Source of the DNA: Robiginitomaculum sp.
GTDB lineage: Bacteria > Pseudomonadota > Alphaproteobacteria > Caulobacterales > Maricaulaceae
DNA length: 64,000 nt
NCBI GenBank assembly: GCA_002733805.1
Contig: NVXG01000034.1
Span: 1 to 64,000, forward strand
Reading direction: 5' to 3'
Positions 47,541-55,541 of the stretch are shown piece after piece. The translations under genes were made by a program, and so were the position numbers. Within the stretch, counting starts at the first letter, position 1; every line of letters begins with the position of its first letter. The notes below the pieces were generated by a model. That model saw nothing but the letters and a program-made list of their open reading frames with translations. It made no database searches and was not told the DNA's origin.

Positions 47541-47567
47541 GTAAGGAATTGGTTAACAACTCCTTAC
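47541..47567. promoter_or_regulatory. Inverted repeat in the leader of the TipN-like gene
   Basis: GTAAGGAATTG (47541-47551) and CAACTCCTTAC (47557-47567) are complementary with one mismatch around GTTAA. The unit contains TTAA-N7-TTAC, a near match to the CtrA site TTAA-N7-TTAA. It lies 22-48 bases before the start codon, where an operator or an RNA hairpin would control expression. Confidence 0.45.
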
Positions 47568-47701
47568 CATACCAGACCGTGCAGGAAATACAGCTTGTTT
47601 TTACCGAAAATTCGCCTGATAGCCGAAATAAAATGCCAGCATAGCAAACCGCTTGATTTCAAGCCGGTAAGTTACTGTTTCATTGTGAAGTTTAACCTGA
47701 A

Positions 47702-48013
47702 TCAGGAAATATAAGGTTGTTCGGGGGCTTCCGGTTGTTCAGGCGCTTCAATAACAAACGGCATATCGACCATTTGAATATCAATTCTTGCCTCGGAGCA
47801 ATTAGATGTATTTTCTTGATACGCAATTCTTGTCGTCCGTGACGCCAGTTCATTTTGGGTGGGAAGCATCAACCGAACTATGCCTACCGCCTCTAGTGCG
47901 ACTTCATCCTCATTTTCGGAAACACTTGCATCCCAAGAAAACCCGAAAACACCCAATACGAGTGCCATCAGCCCATGTAAAACGGATTGAAATAAACCAA
48001 CCAAAAATGTCAT
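47702..48013 (-). CDS. Small hypothetical protein with an N-terminal membrane segment
   Basis: A 103-residue protein starting MTFLVGLFQSVLHGLMALVLGVFGFSW, a single hydrophobic helix or signal anchor, then an acidic domain with one Cys (NTSNCSEARIDIQMVDMPF) and a Pro/Glu-rich end (APEQPEAPEQP repeated). GGAAGC precedes the ATG by four bases. I do not recognise the family. The repeat near the end looks like a small duplication. Confidence 0.5.
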   Translation of the reverse strand: MTFLVGLFQSVLHGLMALVLGVFGFSWDASVSENEDEVALEAVGIVRLMLPTQNELASRTTRIAYQENTSNCSEARIDIQMVDMPFVIEAPEQPEAPEQPYIS

Positions 48014-48214
48014 TTTAGCTTCCAGTTCGACACGATATGATCCAAAATCTCGTTCTTGTTACGCGTTATGCACCAAATTCGCCCGGTTTTGCAAGGAAAT
48101 TGAACCCCAAGTTCATGAAAAAACGGTAATAGTTACCAGATATGAGGCGAGTTTGCCTCTTGCCAAACGGCATCTCATCCACAATATGTCACATCTACCC
48201 GTTGGAGAACCAGA

Positions 48215-48595
48215 TTGTCGCGACTGACCAAAACTGCCAATTCAGCCATGTTGGCCACCTTGCTCAGCCATTTGTTGTGCTGTGGTCTGCCAGCTGTGGT
48301 CAATATGCTGGCTTTGCTGTCCGGGGTTGGTACGTTATCGGCCATTGTGCCGTGGGTCGGCTGGATGCACGAAACCTTGCATGAGTTTGAAATCGTATTA
48401 CTGGTCTTTTCGGCCACAACTTTGGCGTTTGGGTATCTAGTACACCGCGCTGCCGCTAAACGGGATTGCGGCACAGAAACCTGCTCTCACGAACCCTGCG
48501 CGCCCAAGAAAAAACAGTCACGGACGATTTTGATCGTGGCCAGTGGATTGTTTGTATTCAATCTGATTGGCTATCTTTTACACGTAAACGGATGA
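48215..48595 (+). CDS. Small membrane protein with CC motif, MerC-like
   Basis: A 126-residue protein with about four hydrophobic segments. The first has a vicinal Cys pair in LLSHLLCCGLPAVV, as in MerC/MerT-type mercury carriers. A cytoplasmic or loop region between helices 3 and 4 is Cys/His-rich (DCGTETCSHEPCAPKKK). The start is a TTG at 48215 with GGAG eight bases upstream. It probably handles a soft metal; the specific ion is inference. It is followed by the convergent FAH-family gene. Confidence 0.65.
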   Translation: MSRLTKTANSAMLATLLSHLLCCGLPAVVNMLALLSGVGTLSAIVPWVGWMHETLHEFEIVLLVFSATTLAFGYLVHRAAAKRDCGTETCSHEPCAPKKKQSRTILIVASGLFVFNLIGYLLHVNG

Positions 48596-48622
48596 TTGAT
48601 GACCGGGTACGCACTACGTTGA

Positions 48623-49315
48623 TTAGTTCAACCTGAAATTCACCTCACCAACCCCCTCGATTTGACCGACGACATGATCGCCGGCGTGCAAAGGGCCAAC
48701 TCCGTCCGGCGTGCCGGTAAACACCAAGTCACCCGGTTCTAGTTTGAACAATTGCGATAATTGGCTGAGTAATTGGGGAATTGACCAGATCATTTGCGAC
48801 AAATCGCCGTTTTGGCGGCTCTCACCATTTACCGTCAGGCTAATCTGTCCGCTCAACGGATCGGGTAATTCAGAAATTGGCTGAATCGCCCCGATCGGAG
48901 CCGATTGATCAAATGCTTTGGCGCTATCCCATGGCAGTCCGTTTGATTTAGCGGCGTGTTGCAAATCCCGCCGGGTCAGATCAATTCCGGCGGCCAACCC
49001 GAATACAGCTTTGCTGGCTTGCATTAAATCAGCCTGACACAAAGGTTTTCCCAACGCGACAACCAGTTCAATTTCATGATGTAAATTCGAAGTGCCAATG
49101 GGAAAGGGGATCGTCTCGCCGGTCGCAACCAGCGCATCGGCTGGCTTGGTAAAAAAAATCGGTGGATCGCTTTTGGGGTCACCACCCATTTCGCGCACAT
49201 GTTGGCCATAATTTCGGCCAACACAAAAAATGCGGCGCACCGCAAAGCGCTTGGCGGTTCCAGCAATCTGCACGCTGGGGATTTCAGGTGAAGGGAATAC
49301 ATAGACCCGTGGCAT
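48623..49315 (-). CDS. Fumarylacetoacetate hydrolase (FAH) family protein
   Basis: A 230-residue FAH-fold enzyme: RIFCVGRNYGQHVREMG, PPIFFTKPADALV, LHHEIELVVALGKPL (metal ligands E-x-E), GIDLTRRDLQHAAK, GLPWDSAKAFDQSAP and VFTGTPDGVGPL. These residues match the fumarylpyruvate hydrolase/acylpyruvase subgroup, which cleaves C-C bonds in aromatic breakdown or removes oxaloacetate. Its start overlaps the stop of the upstream gene by one base (TGATG). Confidence 0.9.
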   Translation of the reverse strand: MPRVYVFPSPEIPSVQIAGTAKRFAVRRIFCVGRNYGQHVREMGGDPKSDPPIFFTKPADALVATGETIPFPIGTSNLHHEIELVVALGKPLCQADLMQASKAVFGLAAGIDLTRRDLQHAAKSNGLPWDSAKAFDQSAPIGAIQPISELPDPLSGQISLTVNGESRQNGDLSQMIWSIPQLLSQLSQLFKLEPGDLVFTGTPDGVGPLHAGDHVVGQIEGVGEVNFRLN

Positions 49316-49962
49316 CAGTTGGGTTCCACAGTAGACGGTTCGGCTGAACTGACGGGTGCAACGCCTTCTACAAAAGCAGCAAACTGACCAATATCAATAT
49401 AGCGGCTTTTGCCTTTGGTGTCCGGCCAGATGCCAATGTAGGACAGATTGGGCGGCTTGTCAGAAACCGGTATCTGATAGACCAGCTCGCAAGTTTGCCA
49501 TTCCTTTGAAACTTGGCAATCTATTGCCGGGCTATTGGCGCTTACCATGGAGTAATAGCGCATAAATACATTGTTCGAGCCGTTATCTGTCGGCCTTCGC
49601 AAACTGACACTCATGTGAACAGTGTGACCTTCCCAAGCTTTGGAGATTTCCGGGAGCAAGGTCAGGAACGTTCCAGCCGAACGGATGCCAAGATCGGGCG
49701 GCTGTCCGGCGGCGGTATGGATGAAGGCTTGGCCAACATCATCACGCAAAAATTGATGAACCAGACCGGGGCCGCTTTGCACCAATTGCAGATCCTGCCC
49801 CTCGATCACAAAGCCTTGCAGTGGGTCGCCAGCCAGTGGGTTGGGGGCTTCGGAGCGCGGTCCGGCGGCAAATGCAATATAGATCACCAGCCCGGCGGCG
49901 ATGATAAATAAAGGAAAAAAGATGCGATCTGACAGCAAAGGGGTTTCCGCAAACTGTGACAA
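49315..49962 (-). CDS. Membrane-anchored hypothetical protein
   Basis: A 215-residue protein with one N-terminal transmembrane helix (DRIFFPLFIIAAGLVIYIAFAAG) and a periplasmic beta-rich domain (VHMSVSLRRPTDNGSNNVFMRYYSMVS, ACELVYQIP-type strands, YIGIWPDTKGKSRYIDIGQFAAFV). The pattern fits a jelly-roll or carbohydrate-binding-like fold, but I cannot name the family. The start is a TTG at 49962 with a weak ribosome binding site. It is translationally coupled to the FAH gene. Confidence 0.65.
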   Translation of the reverse strand: MSQFAETPLLSDRIFFPLFIIAAGLVIYIAFAAGPRSEAPNPLAGDPLQGFVIEGQDLQLVQSGPGLVHQFLRDDVGQAFIHTAAGQPPDLGIRSAGTFLTLLPEISKAWEGHTVHMSVSLRRPTDNGSNNVFMRYYSMVSANSPAIDCQVSKEWQTCELVYQIPVSDKPPNLSYIGIWPDTKGKSRYIDIGQFAAFVEGVAPVSSAEPSTVEPN

Positions 49963-50037
49963 TATGAAACTTGCCAGAAGTATTGCGCTGATTAGCCAAG
50001 CCTGACAACTTCGAAAACTGGAAGCCGCCGATAAATT

Positions 50038-51861
50038 CTATTCCACAGTTACGGATTTGGCCAAATTGCGCGGCTTGTCGACGTCGGTACCTTTGGCAAC
50101 CGCCGTATGATAGGCCAGCAATTGCAACGGGATGGTTGAGACAATCGGGCTGGCCAGCGTTTTGGCAGGTGGCAGTATGATAACCTCTGATAGGTCAGAA
50201 CCACACCGCTCAGCACCTTTTTCATCGGTCAGCATGATAATTCTAGCCCCTCTGGAAATCACTTCCTGCACATTGGAATAGGTTTTTTCAAACAAATGAT
50301 CCCACGGGGCAATGACCACAATTGGCGTACCTTCTTCAATCAGGGCGATCGGTCCGTGCTTCAATTCGCCAGCTGCATAGCCTTCCGACTGGATATAGGT
50401 GATCTCTTTCATTTTGAGCGCACCTTCCATGGCCAACGGATGATTGACCCCGCGACCCATAAACATGATCTGGTGGGCATCTTTCAAGGACTTGGCAATT
50501 TCGATGATCTGTGGCTCCAATTTTAGCGCTTGGCTGACCAGATGCGGTAATTCCAGCAAATCAGCCACATGAGCCTGTATGGCAGCAGGTTCCAGCTTCC
50601 CCTTGGCTCGGGCTGCGCTTAAAGCTGCACAGGCCAGAGCGGTAAGTTGTGCGGTAAACGCCTTGGTGCTGGCCACGCCAATTTCCGGCCCAGCCCAGGT
50701 TGGCAATACTCCAAAAGCATCTCGCGCCATTGAGGACTCTGCTACATTGACAATTGCATAGGTCGGCAGACCGGCCTTTTTGCAATACTGCAAGCAAGCC
50801 AAGGTGTCGGCGGTTTCACCCGATTGCGAAACAAACAGGATGGGGCCTTTTTCCGGCAAGGCCGGTTTGCGATAGCGAAATTCGGATGCGATGTCGGTTT
50901 CCACGTGTAAATTGGCTAAACCTTCAAACCAGTGTTTGGCCACACAGGCGGCATAAAAGGCCGTACCGCAGGCAATCATCACCATCCGATCAGAATTTGC
51001 AAAATCGGAACTGGCATTCAAATCCAGTAATTCACCGCTTAATGCATCGGTATATTGGGCCAAGGTACGGGCAATGGATTCGGGTTGTTCCTGAATTTCC
51101 TTTTGCATGAAATGATCGTAATTGCCCTTTTCGGTGACAAATACGTCCACGTCGGCCATGGTTACCGCCCGTTCAATTTTGTTACCATCGCGGTCAAAAA
51201 TATCGGCGCCATCGGCCCGAACAATAGCCCGATCGCCTTCCTCCAGAAAGATCACTTGCCGGGTAAAGGGGGCCAAGGCAAACGCATCCGAGCCGACATA
51301 GCCCTCGTTCTCTCCCAGACCCAGTACCAGCGGGACATTTTGGCGGGCGGCAAATATCTCACCGGGCCTTGTTTTGAAGATGGCCGCAATGGCAAATGCA
51401 CCTTGCAGGCTATCAATGGTCGAGAAGAAAGCTTCGGCTTCGTTCATGCCTTGCGCCACATTTTGGGCAATCATTTGCACAATCACTTCGGAATCTGTTT
51501 GCGAGGAAAACTCCCGACCTTGGGTTTCGAGTTCCTGACGTAATTCCTTGAAATTCTCGATAATGCCGTTATGGACAATCGCCACCTGATCGGCGGTGTG
51601 CGGGTGAGCATTGGTCTTGGTCGGTTTGCCGTGGGTTGCCCAGCGGGTGTGGGCAATGCCCAGTTCGCCATCAGCTGGATTATCAGCTAGCACTTTTTCT
51701 AGATTGGTGATGCGTCCTTCGGCCCGTCTGCGAACCACACCCACGCCATTTAACACCGCAACGCCAGCCGAGTCATATCCTCGATATTCCAGCCGTTTCA
51801 GACCATCCACCAAGCGGTTGGTTACCGGTTGATTCCCGACGATTCCAATTATGCCGCACAT
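50038..51861 (-). CDS. glmS: Glutamine-fructose-6-phosphate aminotransferase (isomerizing)
   Basis: A 607-residue GlmS that makes glucosamine-6-phosphate for peptidoglycan and LPS. The start at 51861 is decided by MCGIIGIVG, since Cys after the cleaved Met must be the catalytic nucleophile; the frame is open four codons further. The glutaminase has HTRWATHGKPTKTNAHPH; two SIS domains follow (FVSQSGETADTLACL, FMGRGVNHPLAMEGALKMKEI) and the C-terminal KPRNLAKSVTVE is standard. glmU is not nearby. No ribozyme was recognised in the leader. Confidence 0.96.
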   Translation of the reverse strand: MCGIIGIVGNQPVTNRLVDGLKRLEYRGYDSAGVAVLNGVGVVRRRAEGRITNLEKVLADNPADGELGIAHTRWATHGKPTKTNAHPHTADQVAIVHNGIIENFKELRQELETQGREFSSQTDSEVIVQMIAQNVAQGMNEAEAFFSTIDSLQGAFAIAAIFKTRPGEIFAARQNVPLVLGLGENEGYVGSDAFALAPFTRQVIFLEEGDRAIVRADGADIFDRDGNKIERAVTMADVDVFVTEKGNYDHFMQKEIQEQPESIARTLAQYTDALSGELLDLNASSDFANSDRMVMIACGTAFYAACVAKHWFEGLANLHVETDIASEFRYRKPALPEKGPILFVSQSGETADTLACLQYCKKAGLPTYAIVNVAESSMARDAFGVLPTWAGPEIGVASTKAFTAQLTALACAALSAARAKGKLEPAAIQAHVADLLELPHLVSQALKLEPQIIEIAKSLKDAHQIMFMGRGVNHPLAMEGALKMKEITYIQSEGYAAGELKHGPIALIEEGTPIVVIAPWDHLFEKTYSNVQEVISRGARIIMLTDEKGAERCGSDLSEVIILPPAKTLASPIVSTIPLQLLAYHTAVAKGTDVDKPRNLAKSVTVE

Positions 51862-52047
51862 GTCACAACCCAACCTCTATAATCAAATTCCACCAAGACT
51901 TTCATCTTGTTTTGTCCCAATACCATCTAACATCTAACATTTGCCTTGCGAGTACAATCAAAAGCATGAATTGCGACTATCTTTTTACAATAAAGCGGCA
52001 AATATAGGGCGAATGTATATGATGTTCCCGCCCGATGGAAAATGGCG

Positions 52048-53022
52048 CTAAAAATAGCCTTTTTGCATCAAATCTTTGAGATGCACCATGCCGACCGGCT
52101 TTTGATCTTCAAGCACACATAAATTGGTGATGCGCCGGGAGACCATAATTTCGATCAATTCTGACATCCGCTGATTTGGCGTGGCCGTTACCGGGTCGCT
52201 GGTCATCATGTCTTTGGCGGTTTGCTCAAAAAAGTCCTGTCCCATGGCGCGGCGTAAATCGCCATCGGTAATCATGCCAACAAAATCACCATTGTCAGCA
52301 ATGACTGCAATACAGCCCTGACGACCCTCGGTGATGATCTGTACTACTTCGCGGCCCGGTGCCTCGGCGCGTGCCGCAGGTACGGCATCCGCATTTTCAA
52401 TCAGATAGTCGCTGACTTTTTGCAATTGTAGGCCCAACCGCCCACCGGGATGGCGGGCTCCGAAATCTTCGCGGGAAAATCCGCGCAAATGCATGACCGC
52501 TACGGCCAGCGCATCACCCAGCGCCAAGGTCAAAGTGGTGGAGGTGGTGGGGGCCAATCCATTTGGGCAGGCTTCGGGCGCATCAATCAACGGCACAATT
52601 ATTTTGGCGCGCTTGCCCAAAAAGCTACTTCGACCATGGGTGATGGCAATGATCGGGATATTTTGCGAATTGCAGTGGACGATTAAATCGCGCATTTCGC
52701 GGGTTTCGCCTGAGTGTGATATGGCCAGAACACAGCAATCATTGCGGATCATCCCGAGATCACCATGACTGGCTTCGGTTGGGTGGATAAAAAAGGAAGG
52801 GGTGCCGGTCGAAGAAAGCGTCGCGGCAATTTTGCGCCCCACATGCCCCGATTTGCCGATCCCGCTGACAATGCAATGCCCATTGGTCTCAAAGATCACA
52901 CGGACGGCTTGGGCAAATTCATCGCCCAACTCATCCCGCAGCCGGTTTAGGGCATCGGCCTCGGTGGCCAATACGGTGCGGGCAAGCTCGATGAGTTGGG
53001 TATCGGTGGGCGGGTTGGACAT
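52048..53022 (-). CDS. kdsD: Arabinose-5-phosphate isomerase
   Basis: A 324-residue KpsF/GutQ-type enzyme that converts ribulose-5-phosphate to arabinose-5-phosphate, the first step of Kdo synthesis for LPS. The SIS domain has IVSGIGKSGHVGRKIAATLSSTG, FIHPTEASHGDLGMI and VLAISHSGET; two C-terminal CBS domains follow (GCIAVIADNGDFVGMITDGDLRRAM, MVSRRITNLCVLEDQKPVGMVHLKDLM). It is upstream of glmS on the same strand with a 186-base gap, so the two envelope genes may share control. Confidence 0.95.
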   Translation of the reverse strand: MSNPPTDTQLIELARTVLATEADALNRLRDELGDEFAQAVRVIFETNGHCIVSGIGKSGHVGRKIAATLSSTGTPSFFIHPTEASHGDLGMIRNDCCVLAISHSGETREMRDLIVHCNSQNIPIIAITHGRSSFLGKRAKIIVPLIDAPEACPNGLAPTTSTTLTLALGDALAVAVMHLRGFSREDFGARHPGGRLGLQLQKVSDYLIENADAVPAARAEAPGREVVQIITEGRQGCIAVIADNGDFVGMITDGDLRRAMGQDFFEQTAKDMMTSDPVTATPNQRMSELIEIMVSRRITNLCVLEDQKPVGMVHLKDLMQKGYF

Positions 53023-53184
53023 GCAGATTCCAGCATCAAATTGCTATTCAGGCCAAAATGATGCAGCGCGAACCGCAATGCAAGCCCCGTTCGCGCGGGT
53101 GAGGCTTGATTGCTCCCATAATCTGGTTCACAGACAGAGCAAATCTGGACCTGACAGGTCGGCCCGGCACAGGAAACCCAAAAG

Positions 53185-53991
53185 ATGCACGTCAATGCAC
53201 AACAACTGGAAGCCTTGATTTCGTCCGTTTTGGCGGCTGGAAGGGTGATATTGGAAATTCGAGAAAATGGTTTTACAGCAGAGGTAAAGTCCGATGGCTC
53301 GCCTGTGACCGAGGCGGATCGGCAAGCTGAACAAATTTTGCTTCAAACTCTGGCCGAGCAATTCGTAGATATCCCAGTGATTGCCGAAGAACAGGTTGCA
53401 GCCGGGATACTGCCAGAGCCGGGCGACCTGTTTTTTTTGGTCGATGCATTGGATGGCACCAAAGAGTTCGTGCGCGGCGGCTGTGATTTTACGGTCAATA
53501 TTGGCTTGATCGAGCAGGGCATACCGGTGTTTGGCATTGTATATGCTCCAGCTGACGGCAGGATATTCGTTGGCGCTGGTGCCAATGACGCTTGGCAGGC
53601 CCGGATCAATTGTCGGGAGAAAAATGGGAATTTGAAGGATAAAAAGCTGCTGCAAGTGATGGTGGCTGATCCGCAAAATTTACGGGCCGTAGCCAGCAAG
53701 TCACACCGGGACGAACAAACAAATGACTGGTTGCGCGAGCACAATATTCGCGACGTGGTTTCGGCCGGGTCCAGCATCAAATTTTGTCTGTTGGCCACTG
53801 CCGAGGCTGATATTTACCCAAGGTTTGGGCCGACCTGCGAATGGGACACGGCGGCAGGTCATGCTGTGTTGCAATGCGCGGGCGGGCAGGTCACCCGGAT
53901 TGATGGAAGTGCTTTTTTGTACGGCAAAGCCGAACAGGAAAAACCCTATCTCAACCCTGGATTTATCGCACGGGCCGGGGTGTCAGTATGA
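53185..53991 (+). CDS. cysQ: 3'(2'),5'-bisphosphate nucleotidase CysQ
   Basis: A 268-residue inositol-monophosphatase-family enzyme. Metal and substrate motifs: DGSPVTEADRQAEQ, VIAEEQ, the VDALDGTKEFVRGGCDFTVNIGL motif and CEWDTAAGHAVLQCAGG. It removes the 3' phosphate from PAP formed in sulfate assimilation. AGGAAA lies nine bases before the ATG. Its last codons overlap the next gene (ATGA). Confidence 0.94.
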   Translation: MHVNAQQLEALISSVLAAGRVILEIRENGFTAEVKSDGSPVTEADRQAEQILLQTLAEQFVDIPVIAEEQVAAGILPEPGDLFFLVDALDGTKEFVRGGCDFTVNIGLIEQGIPVFGIVYAPADGRIFVGAGANDAWQARINCREKNGNLKDKKLLQVMVADPQNLRAVASKSHRDEQTNDWLREHNIRDVVSAGSSIKFCLLATAEADIYPRFGPTCEWDTAAGHAVLQCAGGQVTRIDGSAFLYGKAEQEKPYLNPGFIARAGVSV

Positions 53992-54788
53992 GCCCTCTGC
54001 ACCCTGCAAACAACGACTTTACTTGGGTTGATCGACCGCTGGATGGTTTGCAGCTTTTGTCTGCCCAGCACGTAGAGCAGTTCAATGGGCAAGGGTTTTG
54101 CGTATTAAATGAAGCGGTTTCGGCTTCGGAGCTGACCATGCTATTGGCCGAAATTGACCCGGTTGAGCAGGCTGGTGGCGGCAGCACATTGGTCGGAGAG
54201 GACGGTGAGCTGGCCAGTTATCAGGCTGACGAGCTAACCTTTACTTGCAACTTGTCTGCCCGATCTCCAAAGCTGGCGGCTTTTTATGGCTCAAGCCTGT
54301 TTCGTGATATTACCCATGATCTGATTGCCAATTCGTGTCGGCTCTATTGGGATCAGGCGGTGTATAAACACCCGCAAAAGGGCGGTGAGTTTCCTTGGCA
54401 CCAAGACAACGGATACACATTCGTTGAACCCCAAGCCTATTTGACCTGCTGGTTGGCGTTAAAAGACGCGCCGATTGCCGCCGGGTGCCCATGGGTCATC
54501 CCAAAGGCCCACCGCGAAGGCACCTACGTTCATCAGAAGCAATCTTATGGCCTTGAAATCAAGGACGTGGATGATTTACGCGAAATGTATGGCGAAGTGG
54601 CTGCACCGGTAAAAGCCGGCGATATGGTGATTTTTTCCTCGCTGACCCCGCATAAAACTGGACCCAATTCGCTGGATTATATTCGAAAGGCCTTGATTGT
54701 GCAGTTCATCCCCGATGGTGCTGTCCGATTGGAGTCGGGCCAAAAAATACCTTTGACTGACCCGGTACAGAACCAACTTCTAGGGTAA
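53988..54788 (+). CDS. Phytanoyl-CoA dioxygenase (PhyH) family protein
   Basis: A 266-residue Fe(II)/2-oxoglutarate oxygenase. The iron ligands are visible as H and D in FPWHQDNGYTFVEPQ and the distal His in LTPHKTGPN, with the following RKALIVQF holding the 2-oxoglutarate contact. Substrate unknown. It is translated with cysQ through an ATGA overlap, which suggests a sulfur- or sulfonate-linked role, but this is only context. Confidence 0.85.
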   Translation: MSPLHPANNDFTWVDRPLDGLQLLSAQHVEQFNGQGFCVLNEAVSASELTMLLAEIDPVEQAGGGSTLVGEDGELASYQADELTFTCNLSARSPKLAAFYGSSLFRDITHDLIANSCRLYWDQAVYKHPQKGGEFPWHQDNGYTFVEPQAYLTCWLALKDAPIAAGCPWVIPKAHREGTYVHQKQSYGLEIKDVDDLREMYGEVAAPVKAGDMVIFSSLTPHKTGPNSLDYIRKALIVQFIPDGAVRLESGQKIPLTDPVQNQLLG

Positions 54789-54890
54789 TCATTTACCAGG
54801 TTTGCCACTGGTTTCATGTGAGCAACCCTGATAGGGGTGGCCGTTCAAATTCGTTGTGCGAAACAAAACCAAAGATATTCGGAGAGTGAC

Positions 54891-55463
54891 ATGAAATTAT
54901 TTGCAGTGGGCAGTATGGTTCTAATGGGCACGCTTGTTGCCGCCGGAGCCGCTTGGATGATGTTTGGCCGGGGAAAAGCTGTGGAGGCCAAAGGGTCGGC
55001 CTATGATTTTTCCTTTCAATCGATTGATGGCGAACCTTTGCCGCTCAAGGGGTATGAGGGAAAAGCCATATTGCTGGTCAATACCGCCTCGCAATGCGGA
55101 TTTACCCCGCAATATGAAGGTCTGGAAACCCTGTGGGAAACCTATGGCAAAGATGGTTTGGTGGTTTTGGGTGCGCCGAGCAATGATTTTGGTGGGCAGG
55201 AGCCGGGTTCCGAAGCTGAAATCAAGGAATTTTGCGAAGTAAATTTCAATATCAATTTCCCAATGACTGCCAAGATCAGCACCAAAGGCGATGCGGCCCA
55301 TCCATTTTATGCGTGGGTGCGGGCCGAAACCGGGGCCGGTCCAAAATGGAATTTTCACAAATACCTGATTGCACCAAATGGCAAGCTGGTCGGGTCTTTC
55401 CCATCGACCGTAAAACCCATGTCCGAGCAACTGACTAAGGCAGTGGAAAAAGTTCTGCCGTAG
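54891..55463 (+). CDS. Membrane-anchored glutathione peroxidase
   Basis: A 190-residue thiol peroxidase. An N-terminal hydrophobic segment (LFAVGSMVLMGTLVAAGAAWMMFG) anchors or exports it, then LLVNTASQCGFTPQYEGLETL contains the peroxidatic Cys, FGGQEPGSE the conserved Gln, and WNFHKYLIAPNG the Trp/Asn. The selenocysteine position is Cys. GGAGAGTGAC lies just before the ATG at 54891, which is preferred over 54837. A strong terminator follows. Confidence 0.92.
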   Translation: MKLFAVGSMVLMGTLVAAGAAWMMFGRGKAVEAKGSAYDFSFQSIDGEPLPLKGYEGKAILLVNTASQCGFTPQYEGLETLWETYGKDGLVVLGAPSNDFGGQEPGSEAEIKEFCEVNFNINFPMTAKISTKGDAAHPFYAWVRAETGAGPKWNFHKYLIAPNGKLVGSFPSTVKPMSEQLTKAVEKVLP

Positions 55464-55493
55464 GGGACTGTGCTGAACCCGACATATTAAAAA

Positions 55494-55524
55494 GGCGGCT
55501 GGACACATGTCAGCCGCCTTTTTT
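55494..55524. terminator. Intrinsic terminator between glutathione peroxidase and the repeat protein
   Basis: Stem GGCGGCTG (55494-55501) and CAGCCGCC (55511-55518) with a nine-base loop, followed by TTTTTT and preceded by AAAAA, so it can work in both directions for the two convergent genes. Confidence 0.93.
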
Positions 55525-55541
55525 GTAAATGTGGTTTGACC

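Noticed and set aside
51862-52047. glmS ribozyme or riboswitch upstream of glmS
   Set aside because: No ribozyme core was seen; only a short direct repeat (CATCTAACATCTAACAT) is present, and the ribozyme is mostly a Gram-positive feature.
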